Shown piece by piece: positions 11,385 to 23,408 of a stretch of 64,000 nt of DNA; within the stretch, counting starts at the first letter, position 1; each line of letters begins with the position of its first letter. Both the position numbers and the translations under genes were made by a program. Source of the stretch: Periconia sp. R9002 (taxonomy: Eukaryota; Ascomycota; Dothideomycetes; Pleosporales; Periconiaceae); contig JAMAHW010000064.1 of NCBI GenBank assembly GCA_023627715.1, forward strand, positions 124,001 through 188,000. The letters are read 5' to 3'. Under the pieces are notes generated by a model that searched no databases, was not told the DNA's origin, and was given only the letters and a program-made list of their open reading frames with translations.

Positions 11385-12470
11385 TCACAATATCATCTGC
11401 GATGATTTTTGTGCCTTGGTGGTAGGATGGTATTCATCCCACCACACGTAGTCTGATACATTGTCACATAGAGTCCAATTCGGCGTAACGTAAAAATCCA
11501 CCAGACATCTCCCATAGTACGCAAACTCTCCAAAGTCATAGATCGCTGGGCTCCCAAAGAAGCTGAGACTATCGAGACTATCTTGGACACTGTAGTATCG
11601 TACGGTATCCTAAGGGTGATCTTGCAGCCATGAGCGCTGTAGATTGAGGGTTGCAACTTTCAAGCCGAACGAGTAACGACGAAAATTATCTTTGGCGGTC
11701 GCGTTAATTTGTAGAGAAAGCAGTGTCCGAGCGAGATCGTACCAGTCAAAGAGTAAAAAGTGTTGCGCACGGACTTTTGCCCTGAGCCTGCCCATTGCGG
11801 CTTGCCATACAGCGACCGTGGTTGATGGGGAAGCTGCAGCGTCGTACAGAATGTCGTTGATTGAACTGACTGAGAACACAGTCCTGTCCATATCTAAAGC
11901 CGACCAGGTACTCACGTCTGAGATGAATGCATCCACTTGTTCCTCTGCACTTGGCGTGTTGACTATTGTGTAGCGACCCACGATGCCTGCTCCGCCTTGA
12001 GTTATCGCGTTGGAGGAAGTTGACCCCCCGACTTCAAAATTGTGAACGGAGATGAGGTTGGTAGAATTGAGGTACTCGGTCCAGACTGGCCCGTTCCCAT
12101 AGCGGCGCTCGGAAAACGGAGGGCTTGGGGGAAATGTGCCATTGTGGTATAAATCATTGTTCTACGCTCTTGGTGCCAGAAAATCGCCAAAAAGAAGCAA
12201 TCGGTCGAACTTTGACGAGGACAAGTTACTGGGTAGTGTCTGGGACAAGACTGTAGTTGGAAAGGCCGCCCAACTGGCAATCCACGATAGATTGGTCGTT
12301 TTCTTCCGATAGAACGGATTTTCGGAGTACAGGCGGTTAATAATGTTCCGAATACTTTTATCCGCGAGTTTTGTCAAGTTATATAGCTTTAGTGAGTATT
12401 TGAATCTGAAGCGTTCATCTGAAAGAATATCAAGGCTTACAAAAAGCATAACGTTATCCTTCAAAAGCAT
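11385..12470 (-). pseudogene. GDSL (SGNH) esterase pseudogene with two in-frame TAG stops
   Basis: A single continuous reading frame from 12470 to the TGA at 11387-11385 encodes a fungal GDSL/SGNH hydrolase, interrupted by TAG at 12164-12162 and TAG at 11612-11610. Block I reads LLLFGDFLA, with Phe where the nucleophilic Ser of GDS should be. The frame then continues with LYHNGTFPPSPPF, YGNGPVWTEYL, VGGSTSSNAI and the catalytic Asp/His block near the C terminus, DYVWWDEYHPT. There are no frameshifts. Both stops and the Ser-to-Phe change are single C-to-T steps (CAG to TAG, TCN to TTN), as RIP would produce. The gene borders the AT-rich island. The N-terminal 60 codons are poorly matched and may include a lost intron. 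It is very unlikely to give an active enzyme. Confidence 0.8.
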
Positions 12471-13404
12471 TCACACTTAAGGATCTTATCTGATCACTCT
12501 CACCATTACCACAATCCCTATACACTCATAAAGTTAAGGTAAAGTCACTTTGCATATCCAGTTTTCTAACCCAGAGACATGCTAACATCGCTGAGGTTGC
12601 GTTTAATTTCGCGGCGAAGATTTGTGAAAAGAAACCTCCGCAGTCCTTGATACTGGGGAGCGGCACATTCTTATTTGCTGGCGCACAATGTCAAACTGAG
12701 GCTTTTGTTGGTTGGAAGTTACCTAAAAACGAGTTCTAGGTAGTTCAACGAAGGCCAAATCATGCGATAAGGCTTTGATGGGTGGTTTTGGGATGTGGTG
12801 ACGTCCGAGAGAGCGTCATCACTTCTTACGACTGTTTTTTTGTGTGGGCGCTAGTCTTTTATACGCCTAGTATTTCTATATTTTTACACTCTTTTGTATA
12901 TAATATATTTCACCACGCGTTTTATTGACCTATCCACGATATAGAATTATTGAGAGGCCTTTAAGGAGTTAGAGCTAGTCCCCCCCAACGCTTCTGTACA
13001 ACAAGATATATCGGTCGTTCTAAGACATTCTGCATCACTCGGTTGCAGAATACGTTACTAAATTTAACATTTAAAAATAGTTTGTGGTCTAGGTAGGGAT
13101 GCCTAGGTACTACGGTACTACCTAATTTGCAATAGCTTATCACGCGGGGTTAATATATTCCGCACTCATTAAAATGTTTTCTTCTTTACAACTAATTAGT
13201 GTAATTAGTTACGAAAATATCATTGTAAAGCACATACAGCATCTCTATAATAATTAAATGTCGCACGTTAAGCTTCTAAGATTCTAGTGTAGTAAGGTAA
13301 TGTCGCTATAACTAGTAGGAAGAGGATAACTAAGGAAGAGCGGTAGATAATAGAATAGTACTAGCCGCGTAAAAATATTAATATAGATTTTAATTAGGGT
13401 ATTT

Positions 13405-13464
13405 GCTATTATATTTACTATTATATTCGCTATTATATTCGCTATTATATCCGCTATTATATTT
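13405..13464 (+). repeat. Tandem repeat, five copies of a 12-bp unit
   Basis: Five consecutive units close to GCTATTATATTC (13405, 13417, 13429, 13441, 13453) differ at only one or two bases each. They lie in the AT-rich island left of the retrotransposon. Confidence 0.85.
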
Positions 13465-13481
13465 ATTAATCTAGAAGATAG

Positions 13482-13530
13482 AAAATAAGAGGAGGATATA
13501 AGGTGTGCATAAAATAAGAGGAGGATATAA
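13482..13530 (+). repeat. Direct repeat of about 20 bp
   Basis: The segment starting AAAATAAGAGGAGG at 13482 recurs exactly from 13511, with about 10 bases between copies. Confidence 0.8.
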
Positions 13531-13730
13531 GATATAAAGTAGAAGGTAGGTATACTTACTAGTAGTATATAGCTAACCTTTTGTACTTATAAGGATATCT
13601 TCTACTAGGTAGCTACGCCTAGAAAGCCTAGTATAGTATACTACTATACTAGACTATTAGTTTAGGCCTACCTATTTATATAACTCCTTTAATCGCCCTT
13701 TAATAGGTAGTTATTAGTTATTAAGATATT

Positions 13731-13832
13731 AAAGTGTCTTCTTCTTTGTAATTAATTAGTAAGATTAGTTATAGTATTAATACTAGTTTATAATTCTTAT
13801 AGTAATATAATAGGCTAGAGACGTATATATAG
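13731..13832 (+). repeat. Mutated copy of the ~100-bp dispersed repeat
   Basis: The stretch aligns end to end, almost without gaps, with 47031-47132. It starts with the same AAAGTGTCTTCTTC, after which nearly all differences are C-to-T or G-to-A, on both strands. This is a RIP-decayed copy of the same unit. A further partial match of about 50 bases may begin near 13168. Confidence 0.75.
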
Positions 13833-14188
13833 TAACTATTAGTTACGTAATTAAAGCTTAGAGGTTAGTATTCTAGGTCTTTTTAATAAATCTATCTACT
13901 ATTTAGCTTCTACTATTTAATTTCTACTATTTAACTTCTATAACTTTTATCTACTACTAACTATATAGATTAATAATACTTTAGTAACTAGTAACTTAGT
14001 ATAAGTAGTTATTAACGCTATAATAACTACGCTAGGTTACTATATTACTTATTAAATTAAGTAGTTAAATATATAAGTATAGGCTTTCTACCTTATTTTT
14101 TTATAGGTCCTATTACTATTAAAACCTCTATCTACTATTAATAGCCTACTACTAGTAAAAAAAAACTATTAATTAATTAAATAAGCCT

Positions 14189-14214
14189 AAATAAATAAAT
14201 AAATAAATAAATAA
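14189..14214 (+). repeat. AAAT tetranucleotide microsatellite
   Basis: About six uninterrupted AAAT units within the AT-rich island. Confidence 0.8.
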
Positions 14215-14684
14215 TAGATCTAAGAATATAAGCCTTTACTAATATATTTACTATTATCTAAAGTATTCTAATATAAAAGGGGAATATAGTTTAGGTTAAA
14301 GGTACTAAATACCTATAAGGAGAGGTAAAGTATATAGTAATTAAACTATCTTTTAATTACTTAGAAAAAAATATATATAAGTAAAATAGAATACTACTAA
14401 TCTATATACTTTTAGAGAAGTATAAAAAACTCTATAAGAAGTTACTTATAAAGGTTAAGTAAAAGTAAATAGGCGTTAATCTATAAAAGAACTTAGTATA
14501 CTTATACTTTTTTAGTATAAAACTATAGTATAAAGTAATAATTTAGTATAATAAAAGAGTAAACTTAGTATTAATATAAAAGTAGTATATCCTTTTAAAA
14601 ACCCTTTTAGATAGAATATATTTAAAAAAAGAATATAGTAAAGAGAAAAAAGAGTTTCTAAAGAAAGCTAAAATAGAAGAGTAT

Positions 14685-14689
14685 AAAGT
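14685..14689. repeat. Target-site duplication, left copy
   Basis: AAAGT directly precedes the 5' LTR and is identical to the five bases directly after the 3' LTR. This marks the insertion site. Confidence 0.88.
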
Positions 14690-15141
14690 TGTTACGAACA
14701 AGGAAGTAATTATAAGCTAATAATAATTACGCGCCGCCGCAACCTAAGGGGAACTATAATTAACTTTACACTCTTAGTTAGAAAAGTCACATAACCCTCC
14801 TTATAAGGCTACTAGTGAGCTCAGGCTTAGCGCTAGCTACATACGTAACTAACTTACACGACTCACAGTAAGAAGAGTGAGTTAATAAGATAAGCTTACC
14901 TAGCGGAGGGTGAGGGAATAGACACACTATAAGTAGATAGAAAGTATATAATTAAGAATAATGCTCCTCTTAGAATATTATAATTAACCTAAGTTTATAG
15001 ATATAATCTACTTTTAGTTTACTCTATAACTTACTACTCCTCTATATCTAGTTTATTTATACTCTTTAAATAAACCTCCTAAGGTACTAGTCTAATATTA
15101 GTTTGCGATATAATAATCCCTCTATTAGCTAATCTTTAATA
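14690..15141 (+). repeat. 5' long terminal repeat, 452 bp
   Basis: It begins TGTTACGAACAAGG and ends CTTTAATA, and matches 21024-21475 across its length. Differences are overwhelmingly A/G or C/T. The usual terminal CA reads TA, as expected if RIP changed it. Confidence 0.9.
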
Positions 15142-18100
15142 TTTTAATTACCGTTTTAATATAAGTGACATAGATATAGATACTTAAACCTTTACCTCTA
15201 ACTAAGACTTTAGTTAATATAGCGATGTTAAGAAACTTCCGCTCTACTACAGAAATTAAAAGGAACTAAAAGATTAGCTACTCTAATGCGATCTCTACTT
15301 TTATATAAATAACTATATTGCAGAAGCTAATAAAGTAATGCTTATTATAACCTTAATAAGAGATAAGGCCTTTAAGTAGATCTTACTTTACGTCCGACGC
15401 TACATAGATAGTAATATTAAGGACCCTAATAATGCGTATATATTTAAAGACTAGGATAAATTTAAAGCGAAGGTTTGTAAAGTCTTTAGATAGTTAGTCT
15501 AGAAGCCTATCACTAAACGTAATATCTAGTAGCTAAAATAGACGACGTCTGCTGCTGACTACACTAGCTAATTCTAATAACTTGTAGCTTAAATTAAGTA
15601 GAATAATAAGTTACTCTAGCGTATATACTAATAGGGGCTTAAGCTATAAGTCTATAAGGAACTTAGACGTAGTAGAGCCGATATAATTACCTTTAACGAA
15701 TTAATTAAGGAAACTGTTAAGATTAATAATAAGCTACACGAACTAGATTTAGAAAACCGACTTTATAACTAGAAGTTTAGGAAAAGGAACTATTGCTATC
15801 TACCTCTATAAGGTAAGAAGCGCGACTATATTTAAACTACGAGAACTATCTATATAGCAGGATACTACACTTCTAATAGACCTAAAGCTATACATCTTAA
15901 TAGTATAGAAAAATAGGATAAAAAGGTAGATAACAGAAAGCGTATAGGCAACAAGGACGTAGAATGCTATAATTATTATAGGAAAGAACACTATACTAGG
16001 AATTGTAAGTAAAAGAATAAGGTTACCTATTATATTAATATTATAGAACTATTTAGATAAGGATAGTACGAGAACAATAGTAATAATAATAATGCGTGGG
16101 AATTTATCGTACCTATAGAAACTAGTAGTTCTACCCTAGACGAGGAGAACACTACGAATGTAAGAAAGGCACTAGGAATTAGCTTTAAGTATAAAGATAA
16201 AGAAAACTATCTACTAGAAGTACACCTAGGTACTAGAGTAATAGGACTTTAGAATAATAACGAAAACTACTTTAAAAGCGAAGAAGCGTAAAACGTATTA
16301 CAACAAGTTTTAAGTGCCAACATCTAAAAGAAAGTTATAGAAAACCTACTACAAAATATAAGGGGACAAATTATAATAAGGTGTTAAACGTATATAGAAT
16401 AAAAAGTTAGGTGCTTATTCTCTATATTACTAAATAGTTATAATAACTACGTACGATAGAAGAACCACTATTTACTAATAGAAGGATACGGATCTAGTAA
16501 GTTTTAGTAATAATAGATAAACGAAGCTATCTAAGCGTAAATATACTAGAACTAAGTAAAAGAAGTAATAGGATTAATAGCGTAACAACCTATACTAATA
16601 ACAGAACTAATACGCTATAACTATAACTAGCGTAACTTAAAGTATAGAGGATTATATTATACTGCTTATATCTATACATACTATAAATACTATTACTCTA
16701 TAAAGTAGAAGGCTAGCTTCTTCCCTAGAGATAAGAGATAGTGTAAGAAGCTATAGGCAGAATGTATAGATAACCTATATAACTACTACCTCTAGGATAA
16801 ATAAGCAAATAACTACTTCTTAGAATATACTAGCTTCTAATACGCGTAACGCAATATCGTCGTAAATAAAGAATATGCTAACACTAATTAGTAAGTCTAT
16901 ATAAACTACAACTACTAAAAATATTAATCCACTAAAGAACGAAATAGATTTAATAAGAAGTCTTTTTTAGATAAGAATTAGGAGCTAAAATTACCTATAG
17001 CTTTAATAGTAAAATCTAACAACACGTTATTAGAGAATGCTATAGTATTAGGATAATAGGATTACTAAGAGTTACGGTACGACTTAAGGGATATAGTAAG
17101 GAATATCTACTTAGGGTATTAGTTAACTTAGGTTTATAAATTAACTATATTACTAAAAGAATCGCGCGCGCAGCTAAACTACAGCTTATTCTAAAAAAAA
17201 AACCCTATAACTTAGGTATAGTAAATAACCTAATAGAAAAGATTACTTACGAAGTAAAAGTAACTATTACTATATATTCTAGGATTTAGTAAGAGTTAGT
17301 ACTAGATATTCTTAAGATAGCTACTTATGACATTATACTCGGTCTACCCTAGCTAACTAATAATAATCCTTAAATTAACTAGAAGACACATTAGATTAAA
17401 CTAGAACAACTAGAGAATAGTAAAGGCGTTACTAGGATGCCTATACAAAGCTATACCAGCTTAGTAAATAAGAAGATAATTATATAGATTGCTTTAACCT
17501 AGAAGGTTCTTAAGAAACGAGACTTTAACTCTATAATAATAAATAATACTATAAGAGTTAAGATAGAATAGTTACTACCCCATAAAAAGGTTAAGAAAAG
17601 ACTAAATCCTAAAGTAGAAAACTTACGGAAAATAAACAAAGCACTAAAAAAGGTACTATTAGAATACAGCAACTTTATAGAAATATTTATAGAAAAGAAA
17701 AGAGTTAGAGCGTTACTAAAATATTAACTATAGGATTATACGATTAACCTAGAAGAAGGAAAATAACTAGGATTCAAACTAATATATTAATTATCTAAGA
17801 AGGAATTAGAAGTACTCTAGAAATATATTAATAAGAACTTAGTAAAAAGATTTATACGTAAATCTAAGTCTTTAGTAGGATACCTAGTCCTGTTTGCGCT
17901 AAAGAAGGATAAGTTACTACAGCTATATATAGACTACTATAAGCTAAACGCGATTACGATAAAAAATCGCTACCTATTACTAAATATCTAGGAATTACGA
18001 GATTAACTATCTTACGCAAAGATATTTACGGTACTAGACCTAAAAAGAGTATATAACCTTATTAGAATAAAAAAAGGCGAAGAATAGAAGACGGCCTTTA

Positions 18101-21008
18101 GAACTAGATACGGATACTTTAAATATATAGTAATACTATTTAGCCTAACTAACGCCCCTGCAATATATTAAGTAATAATTAATAACGCACTATAAGAATG
18201 CTTAAATAATTTTGTAGTTGTATACTTAGATGATATACTAATCTACTTAGATAATAAGGCTGAGTACGTACACTATGTATAGGAAGTACTAAGAAGATTA
18301 AAGAACTACGGTATAGAGCTTAAGCTAGAGAAATGTAAATTCTATAAAGAAGAAGTTGAGTTCTTAGGACATATTATAGGAATTAACGGAGTACGAATTA
18401 GCGAAAAGAAAATCTAGACGATTAAAGAATAGAAGATACTAAAGAACGTTAAAGACGTACAGTTATTCCTAGGATTTATAAACTTTAACTAATAGTTTAT
18501 AAGAAACTTTATAAGAATTACGTTACCACTCTTAAGACTAACGCGAAAGGAAGTGTTATAGAGGTAAGGTAAGAGCTAATAAGAGGCATTTAAAGCATTA
18601 AAGAAAGCATATATTAAAAAACTAGTCCTTATTACTTTCTAAAGTAGAGAACCTCTAAAGATTAAAACTAACGTATTGGACCTTATAGAAAGAGTAGTAG
18701 CCTTATAAAAAAGAAATAGGAAATAGCACCTAGTAGCTTACTACTTAAGAAAGTTCTTAGGACTAGAAGAATAATACAACGTATATAATAAGGAACTATT
18801 AGTAATAGTTAACGCGCTTGAATATTAGAGAGTATACGTAGAAAGTTATTTAAAGCTTATAATTTTTATAAACTATAAAAACCTTACATACTTTACTACG
18901 ACGAAGAAATTAAATTAATAATAGGTATAATGGTTAGAACTATTAGGATAATATAAGTTTAAGATTATCTATACGCTTAGAAAAGATAATAGTAGGGCCG
19001 ACGCCCTTAGCTAAAGACACGACGTTATTAGAATAAAGATGAACGAGGAATTCCTGATCCTATAAGTTAATAAGGACGGATTACTAAGACCTTCTAAGGA
19101 AATCTGTATAATAATAAAAGTTATAATAAGCGTGCTAGATAAGTTGTAAGAAACTATTATTTAATAACACTATAATAATCTAGTATATAGACACTTTAGA
19201 ATTACTAGAATAATGGAATTAATCTAACGAAACTACGGATTCGAAAATATATAAGAAAAGGTTAAAGACTACGTTAACAAGTGCGTACTATACTAATAGA
19301 ATAAATACACTACACACGCACCCTATGGTAAATTATAACCTATGCCTATACTAAGCAAACTATAGGAAGACATCGTAATAAACTTTATCACAGATCTACT
19401 AGAATCTAAGGACCCCGTTATAGGATTCTAATACAACGTAATTTATAACGTAATCTATAGATAAATTAAGTACACTAAATTTATACTATTTAGGAAGAAT
19501 TTCTTAGTAATATAGCTTGGAGAAATTATAAAAGACCGTATATTTAGATATTACAGTATACTAAAAACAATCGTTAGTAATAGGGATAAGCTATTTATAT
19601 TTAACTACTAGAATACGTTTATAGTATCTATCGGGATATAAAGAAAATTATTAACATTATTTTATCTAGAAATAGACGGATAAATAGAAAGAATAAATAG
19701 AATATTAAAAGCCTACCTAAGATTATACTGCAACGACTAGTAAAATAATTAGGTCTTATTACTACCTACAGCGTAGATAGCATTTAATAATAGTAAATTA
19801 GAAACAATAGGAGAATCGCTATTCTACCTATACTACGGGAAACACCTAAATCTCTTTAAAAGAAACCTACTATATACGTAGTTAGAGAAAGCGATGCGCA
19901 ACACAGAAGAAATACAGAAAATATATAAATAATTATAAGAAACGTTACAATAGGCTTAATAGCGACAAATTTTATATGTTAACAAGAAAAGAAAAACGGT
20001 ACCTTAGCTAAAAAAGGAGGATAAAGTGTATTTAAAAACGAAGAACCTTAAAATAAAACGACTAAACAAAGGACTTAATTATATTAAGGTTAGACTGTTT
20101 TTAATTAAAGCATAAAGTGGACTAGTAAACTTTCTATTAGATTTACCTAAAGACGCTAGAATACACCCTAGGTTCTATGTTAGTATGCTAGAACTAGTAG
20201 ACCCTAAAACGCTGCTATAAAAAACCTTTAAATATTAACTATAAGAAGATAACGAGTTTGAAGTCAAAAAGATACTATAGTATAGGTTAGGATAAGATAA
20301 GAAGGAATACCTAATTAAATGGAAAGGATACCTACTGGAAGATAACATATAGGAACCCGAGAAGCACCTAAGAAACTGTTAATAAAAACTAAATAAATAC
20401 TAGAGTATAAAGTAACCTACTTAAGAACTTTAATTTTTAACGGAAGGAGTAATACCTACGGCGCTATTAATAAACGCTATAGTAGACTATATCGCTAAAG
20501 AAAAACTAACTAAGGTATTAGCTACTAGATATACTGCCTCTACGACGTCTACCTCTTTACTAGAATCCTATAAAGCATCTAATAAGTATAATATCTTTTT
20601 CTTTGCGCGCTCTTCTACTTATTTTAAGATTACTTTATTTTGTATTAACTAAGCAATTACTTCTAATAATAATTTCTTATTAGCTTCTACCTTTTTCGCG
20701 TACTCTTTACGAGTTGTATCTAATGACTTCTATAATATGTTCACGCATGAACGGCTAGCGCGAACATATTCTAAACACTTTAAGTAAGAACCTATATTAG
20801 GTAAAGTAATGCACTTTAGATTGTTTAATAAATAACAATTGCAGGAAACTGGAGATTTATAACTATTATATTAAATTTTAAGAGCTAGACGAAGAGTTTC
20901 CTGACGAGACGCTGACGACATTGTTAGCTATTAATGGAAGAAGACTAAGGGACTACGAAACTAGAAGGGGCACCTACTAGGTACTTATAGGCTTAAGGAC
21001 GAACCTAC

Positions 21009-21023
21009 GGGAAGGGGAGGTAG
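21009..21023 (+). other. Polypurine tract of the retrotransposon
   Basis: GGGAAGGGGAGGTAG directly abuts the 3' LTR, the normal place for the plus-strand primer of an LTR element, and fixes the plus orientation. Confidence 0.8.
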
Positions 21024-21475
21024 TGTTACGAATAAGGAAGTAATTATAAGCTAACAATAATTACGCGCCGCCGCAACTTGAGGGGAACTATAATTAACTC
21101 TACACTCTTAGTTAGGAAAGTTACGTAACCCTCTTTATAAGGCTACTAGTGAGCTTGGGCTTAGCGTTAGCCACATACGTGACTAACTTACACGACTTAT
21201 GGTAAGAAGAGTAAGTTAATAAGATAAGCTTACCTAGCGGAGGGTGAGGGAATAGACACACTATAAGTAGATAGAAAGTATATAATTAAGAATAATGCTC
21301 CTCTTAGAATATTGTGATTAACTTAAGTTTATAGATATAATTTACTTTTGGTTTACTCTACACCTTACTACTCCTCCGTATCTAGTTTATTTATACTCTT
21401 TGAATAAACCTCCTAAGGTACTAGTCTGATATTAGTTTACGACATAACGATCCCTCTGCTAGCTAATCTTTAATA
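21024..21475 (+). repeat. 3' long terminal repeat, 452 bp
   Basis: It begins TGTTACGAATAAGG and ends CTTTAATA, paired with the 5' LTR at 14690-15141. It keeps slightly more G/C than the 5' copy. Confidence 0.9.
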
Positions 21476-21480
21476 AAAGT
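21476..21480. repeat. Target-site duplication, right copy
   Basis: AAAGT follows the 3' LTR and matches 14685-14689. Confidence 0.88.
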
Positions 21481-22312
21481 ATAGCTAAATTAAATATAGC
21501 GTATATAATTATATATTTAGAATTATTATTAAATACGTTATAGGATTAATAATAGTATAGTAAAAGCTATAAAATTAGATAATATAGATATAATTTAGTT
21601 TATTATAGTAGCTTTACTATAAGTGCTGTAAATAGAATAAAAAAAATATTAACTATCTAGAGTAATAGCTCTAAGCCCTAGCAATTACTAGAAGGGTAAA
21701 GAGGTCTAGTTATTAAAATATAGTAATATTTACTACTTCTTATAACTTTTTTTTTAATTTTTTTTTAGGGGTGCGTATACTAAGCTTTTTAGAGCTTAGC
21801 GCCTATATAATATATTATATAACTATACTTTTACCTCTATACGCTTTTTTTATATATACTTTTTATAAATAACTTTTTTACTACTTTTTTACACTAGGCC
21901 TAGGTAACCTAGGTAGTTATTACTATAAAAAGTGCCTAATACTTATAATAATTAAATAACGTATTTTTAAGTAGTAAACCTAGAGGGGAACTACTAAAGT
22001 ATTCTATAGAAATATTTTCCTAGTATCCTACTTACTCTTATAAGAACTAAAATCTTATTAAGAAAAGGTCCTCGAAGCGTTGTATGTGGGATGGTAAGTA
22101 TTGTGAGTGCGGGCTATTTTGACACCTGAGTGCTTATGCAATGAAACCCAACGCGATAACTGCGGAACTCGGAAGCCACGCTTGGGTCACCATTATAATA
22201 ACCTCATACCACCCGGAGGACCCATATACGAAAATCAGTCGCATTTAACCTCGATCCTCGACCTCTTATCGTACTAAAACCACATACTCGCAGGCGGAGA
22301 CCTCTTCTAAAC

Positions 22313-23115
22313 ATGGACAAGAAGGTTTATGAAAGATTTACGAGTGAGGATGTTACCGACGAGATGCTAGATCAAGCTGCAAAGCTCTTCTCGGAGCATT
22401 ACGGCGTTTGGAGTGAGCATGCCGTAGAGCATATGGGAAAGTTTGCGAAAGTAGGTAAGCCTTCCGCACCACAAGTCGCGTTTCCAAACTGAAGATAGCG
22501 ATCAGGTCGTGCCGTTCGTCTAAACAGAGGAAGGCTTTGAAACGAATATCTTCCCAGCGGAATCTCCTCATATGTTAGAGTTACCGTCAATGATTAGCTT
22601 GCTGGTCACGCTTTTGCATGCCGGTGGTCTATTAATGGCAGGACTATTTGCTGGATCACTTAATTAGTTATCCACCGTGACTTCCGCAAGCGCGGGCTTG
22701 CTATAGGGCTTCTCAATGAGATTAAATTAGATGGGGACGATGTTTACGGTATTATGAGCTCCTATCCAGCTGCGTGTCTAGCTGTTTCACGAGCAAACAA
22801 GAGTGAGTGAATACTAGTGCCCTTTAGTATGATTACTTACTTCTAGCAGAGCTAATCGATACTGCCTTACTCGTGTTCATGAAAGAAAACGCGCAATCGA
22901 TAATCAAAGCCTCGCTAATAGACTATGTTAAGAATGCAAAGCTACGTGGAAGTCTTTTTGATTCTGAAAATACCAGTGGTGTTGTCTTAAGCGTTGATAC
23001 TAGATTCTTCGTCGACCATGGAGAACTACTCGAAGTATTGGAATCGGTACGAGAGCTGATGGAATGGCCATTAGGTGATCTTTTGGAGGGCTTTGAATTT
23101 GTTCTTCTTCTGTAA
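22313..23115 (+). pseudogene. GNAT-family N-acetyltransferase pseudogene with three nonsense codons
   Basis: Exons 22313-22454, 22506-22802 and 22847-23115 keep good splice sites and one continuous frame of 236 codons, resembling a fungal GNAT acetyltransferase. The N-terminal region has LFSEHYGVWSEHAVEHMGKF. The acetyl-CoA-binding area has HRDFRKRGLAIGLLNE, matching the Q/RxxGxG/A pattern, followed by VYGIMSSYPAACLA. Three in-frame stops occur: TGA at 22538, TAG at 22595 and TAA at 22661. Each is one C-to-T change from a codon expected there (CGA, CAG, CAA). No indels are seen. The gene starts about 240 bases from the right edge of the AT-rich island, so RIP spreading is the simplest explanation. 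A functional copy would acetylate a small-molecule amine or a protein. Confidence 0.82.
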
Positions 23116-23408
23116 GCAAAACAATGTTCTTGATCTAAGTGTCGATATTGCGACTCCTTTAGCGGGAAAGAGGACCAAATTCGTAGCTCATACCGATGAA
23201 GGACATTGTACAAGAAATTATTTTGAACACAATCAAGGGGCATGGATTCGAAGGAGCACCACCGTCTGTAAGGGAGATGCAACATGCAGATAGTGTAATG
23301 GCGCTGACTTTGAGCGTAATGTGTAATGTCTACATTCCAAGAAAATTTACAACAATCATATGTGATAACATCGTACCAAATGTATGTGCGCCAAATATCA
23401 ATCGCTAC

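Larger units (their letters stand above)
14690..21475 (+). mobile_element. Decayed Ty3/Gypsy (chromovirus-type) LTR retrotransposon
   Basis: The 6,786-bp element has two LTRs of identical length (452 bp) and a 5-bp target duplication AAAGT on both sides. A purine-rich tract lies directly before the 3' LTR. No open frame survives, but plus-strand gag-pol is readable through many TAG/TAA codons. A gag zinc knuckle lies at about 15965-16006 with one Cys changed to Tyr. The protease-region motif YDIILGLP is near 17330. The reverse transcriptase lies at about 17700-18500, with VVYLDDILIYL near 18220. The integrase zinc-finger and catalytic region spans about 19150-20000, and a C-terminal chromodomain (EYLIKWKGY) is near 20310. 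The order PR-RT-RH-IN-chromodomain is that of chromoviruses. Decay is almost purely by transitions, many Trp and Gln codons having become TAG. It is not mobile. Confidence 0.93.
12840..22075. other. AT-rich, RIP-like island
   Basis: From about 12.84 kb, and strongly from 13.2 kb, to a sharp right edge near 22.07 kb, the sequence is dominated by A/T with TA dinucleotides, lacks any long open frame and contains a decayed LTR retrotransposon (14690-21475). The outer parts (12.84-14.69 and 21.48-22.07 kb) are older AT-rich sequence into which the element inserted. They hold a tandem 12-bp repeat, an AAAT tract and a mutated copy of the dispersed 100-bp repeat. Such islands are normally heterochromatic in fungi that perform RIP. 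The edge coordinates are estimated by eye. Confidence 0.9.

Noticed and set aside
12150..12200. An intron that would remove the first TAG of the GDSL gene and keep it functional
   Set aside because: No donor/acceptor pair removes the stop without losing the conserved LYHNGTFPPSPPF segment, and the nucleophilic Ser would still be absent.
12002..12280. A minus-strand frame overlapping the GDSL pseudogene in another frame
   Set aside because: The GDSL frame carries family motifs straight through this stretch; the other frame is a shadow.
13400..13530. A CRISPR-like array
   Set aside because: The units are contiguous 12-mers without spacers in a fungal genome; this is a simple tandem repeat.
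14690..21475. Stop codon reassignment to explain the many TAG codons in the retrotransposon
   Set aside because: TAG/TAA codons occur at former Trp and Gln positions, together with transitions in non-coding LTRs; RIP explains all of it, and intact genes nearby use TAG as a stop.
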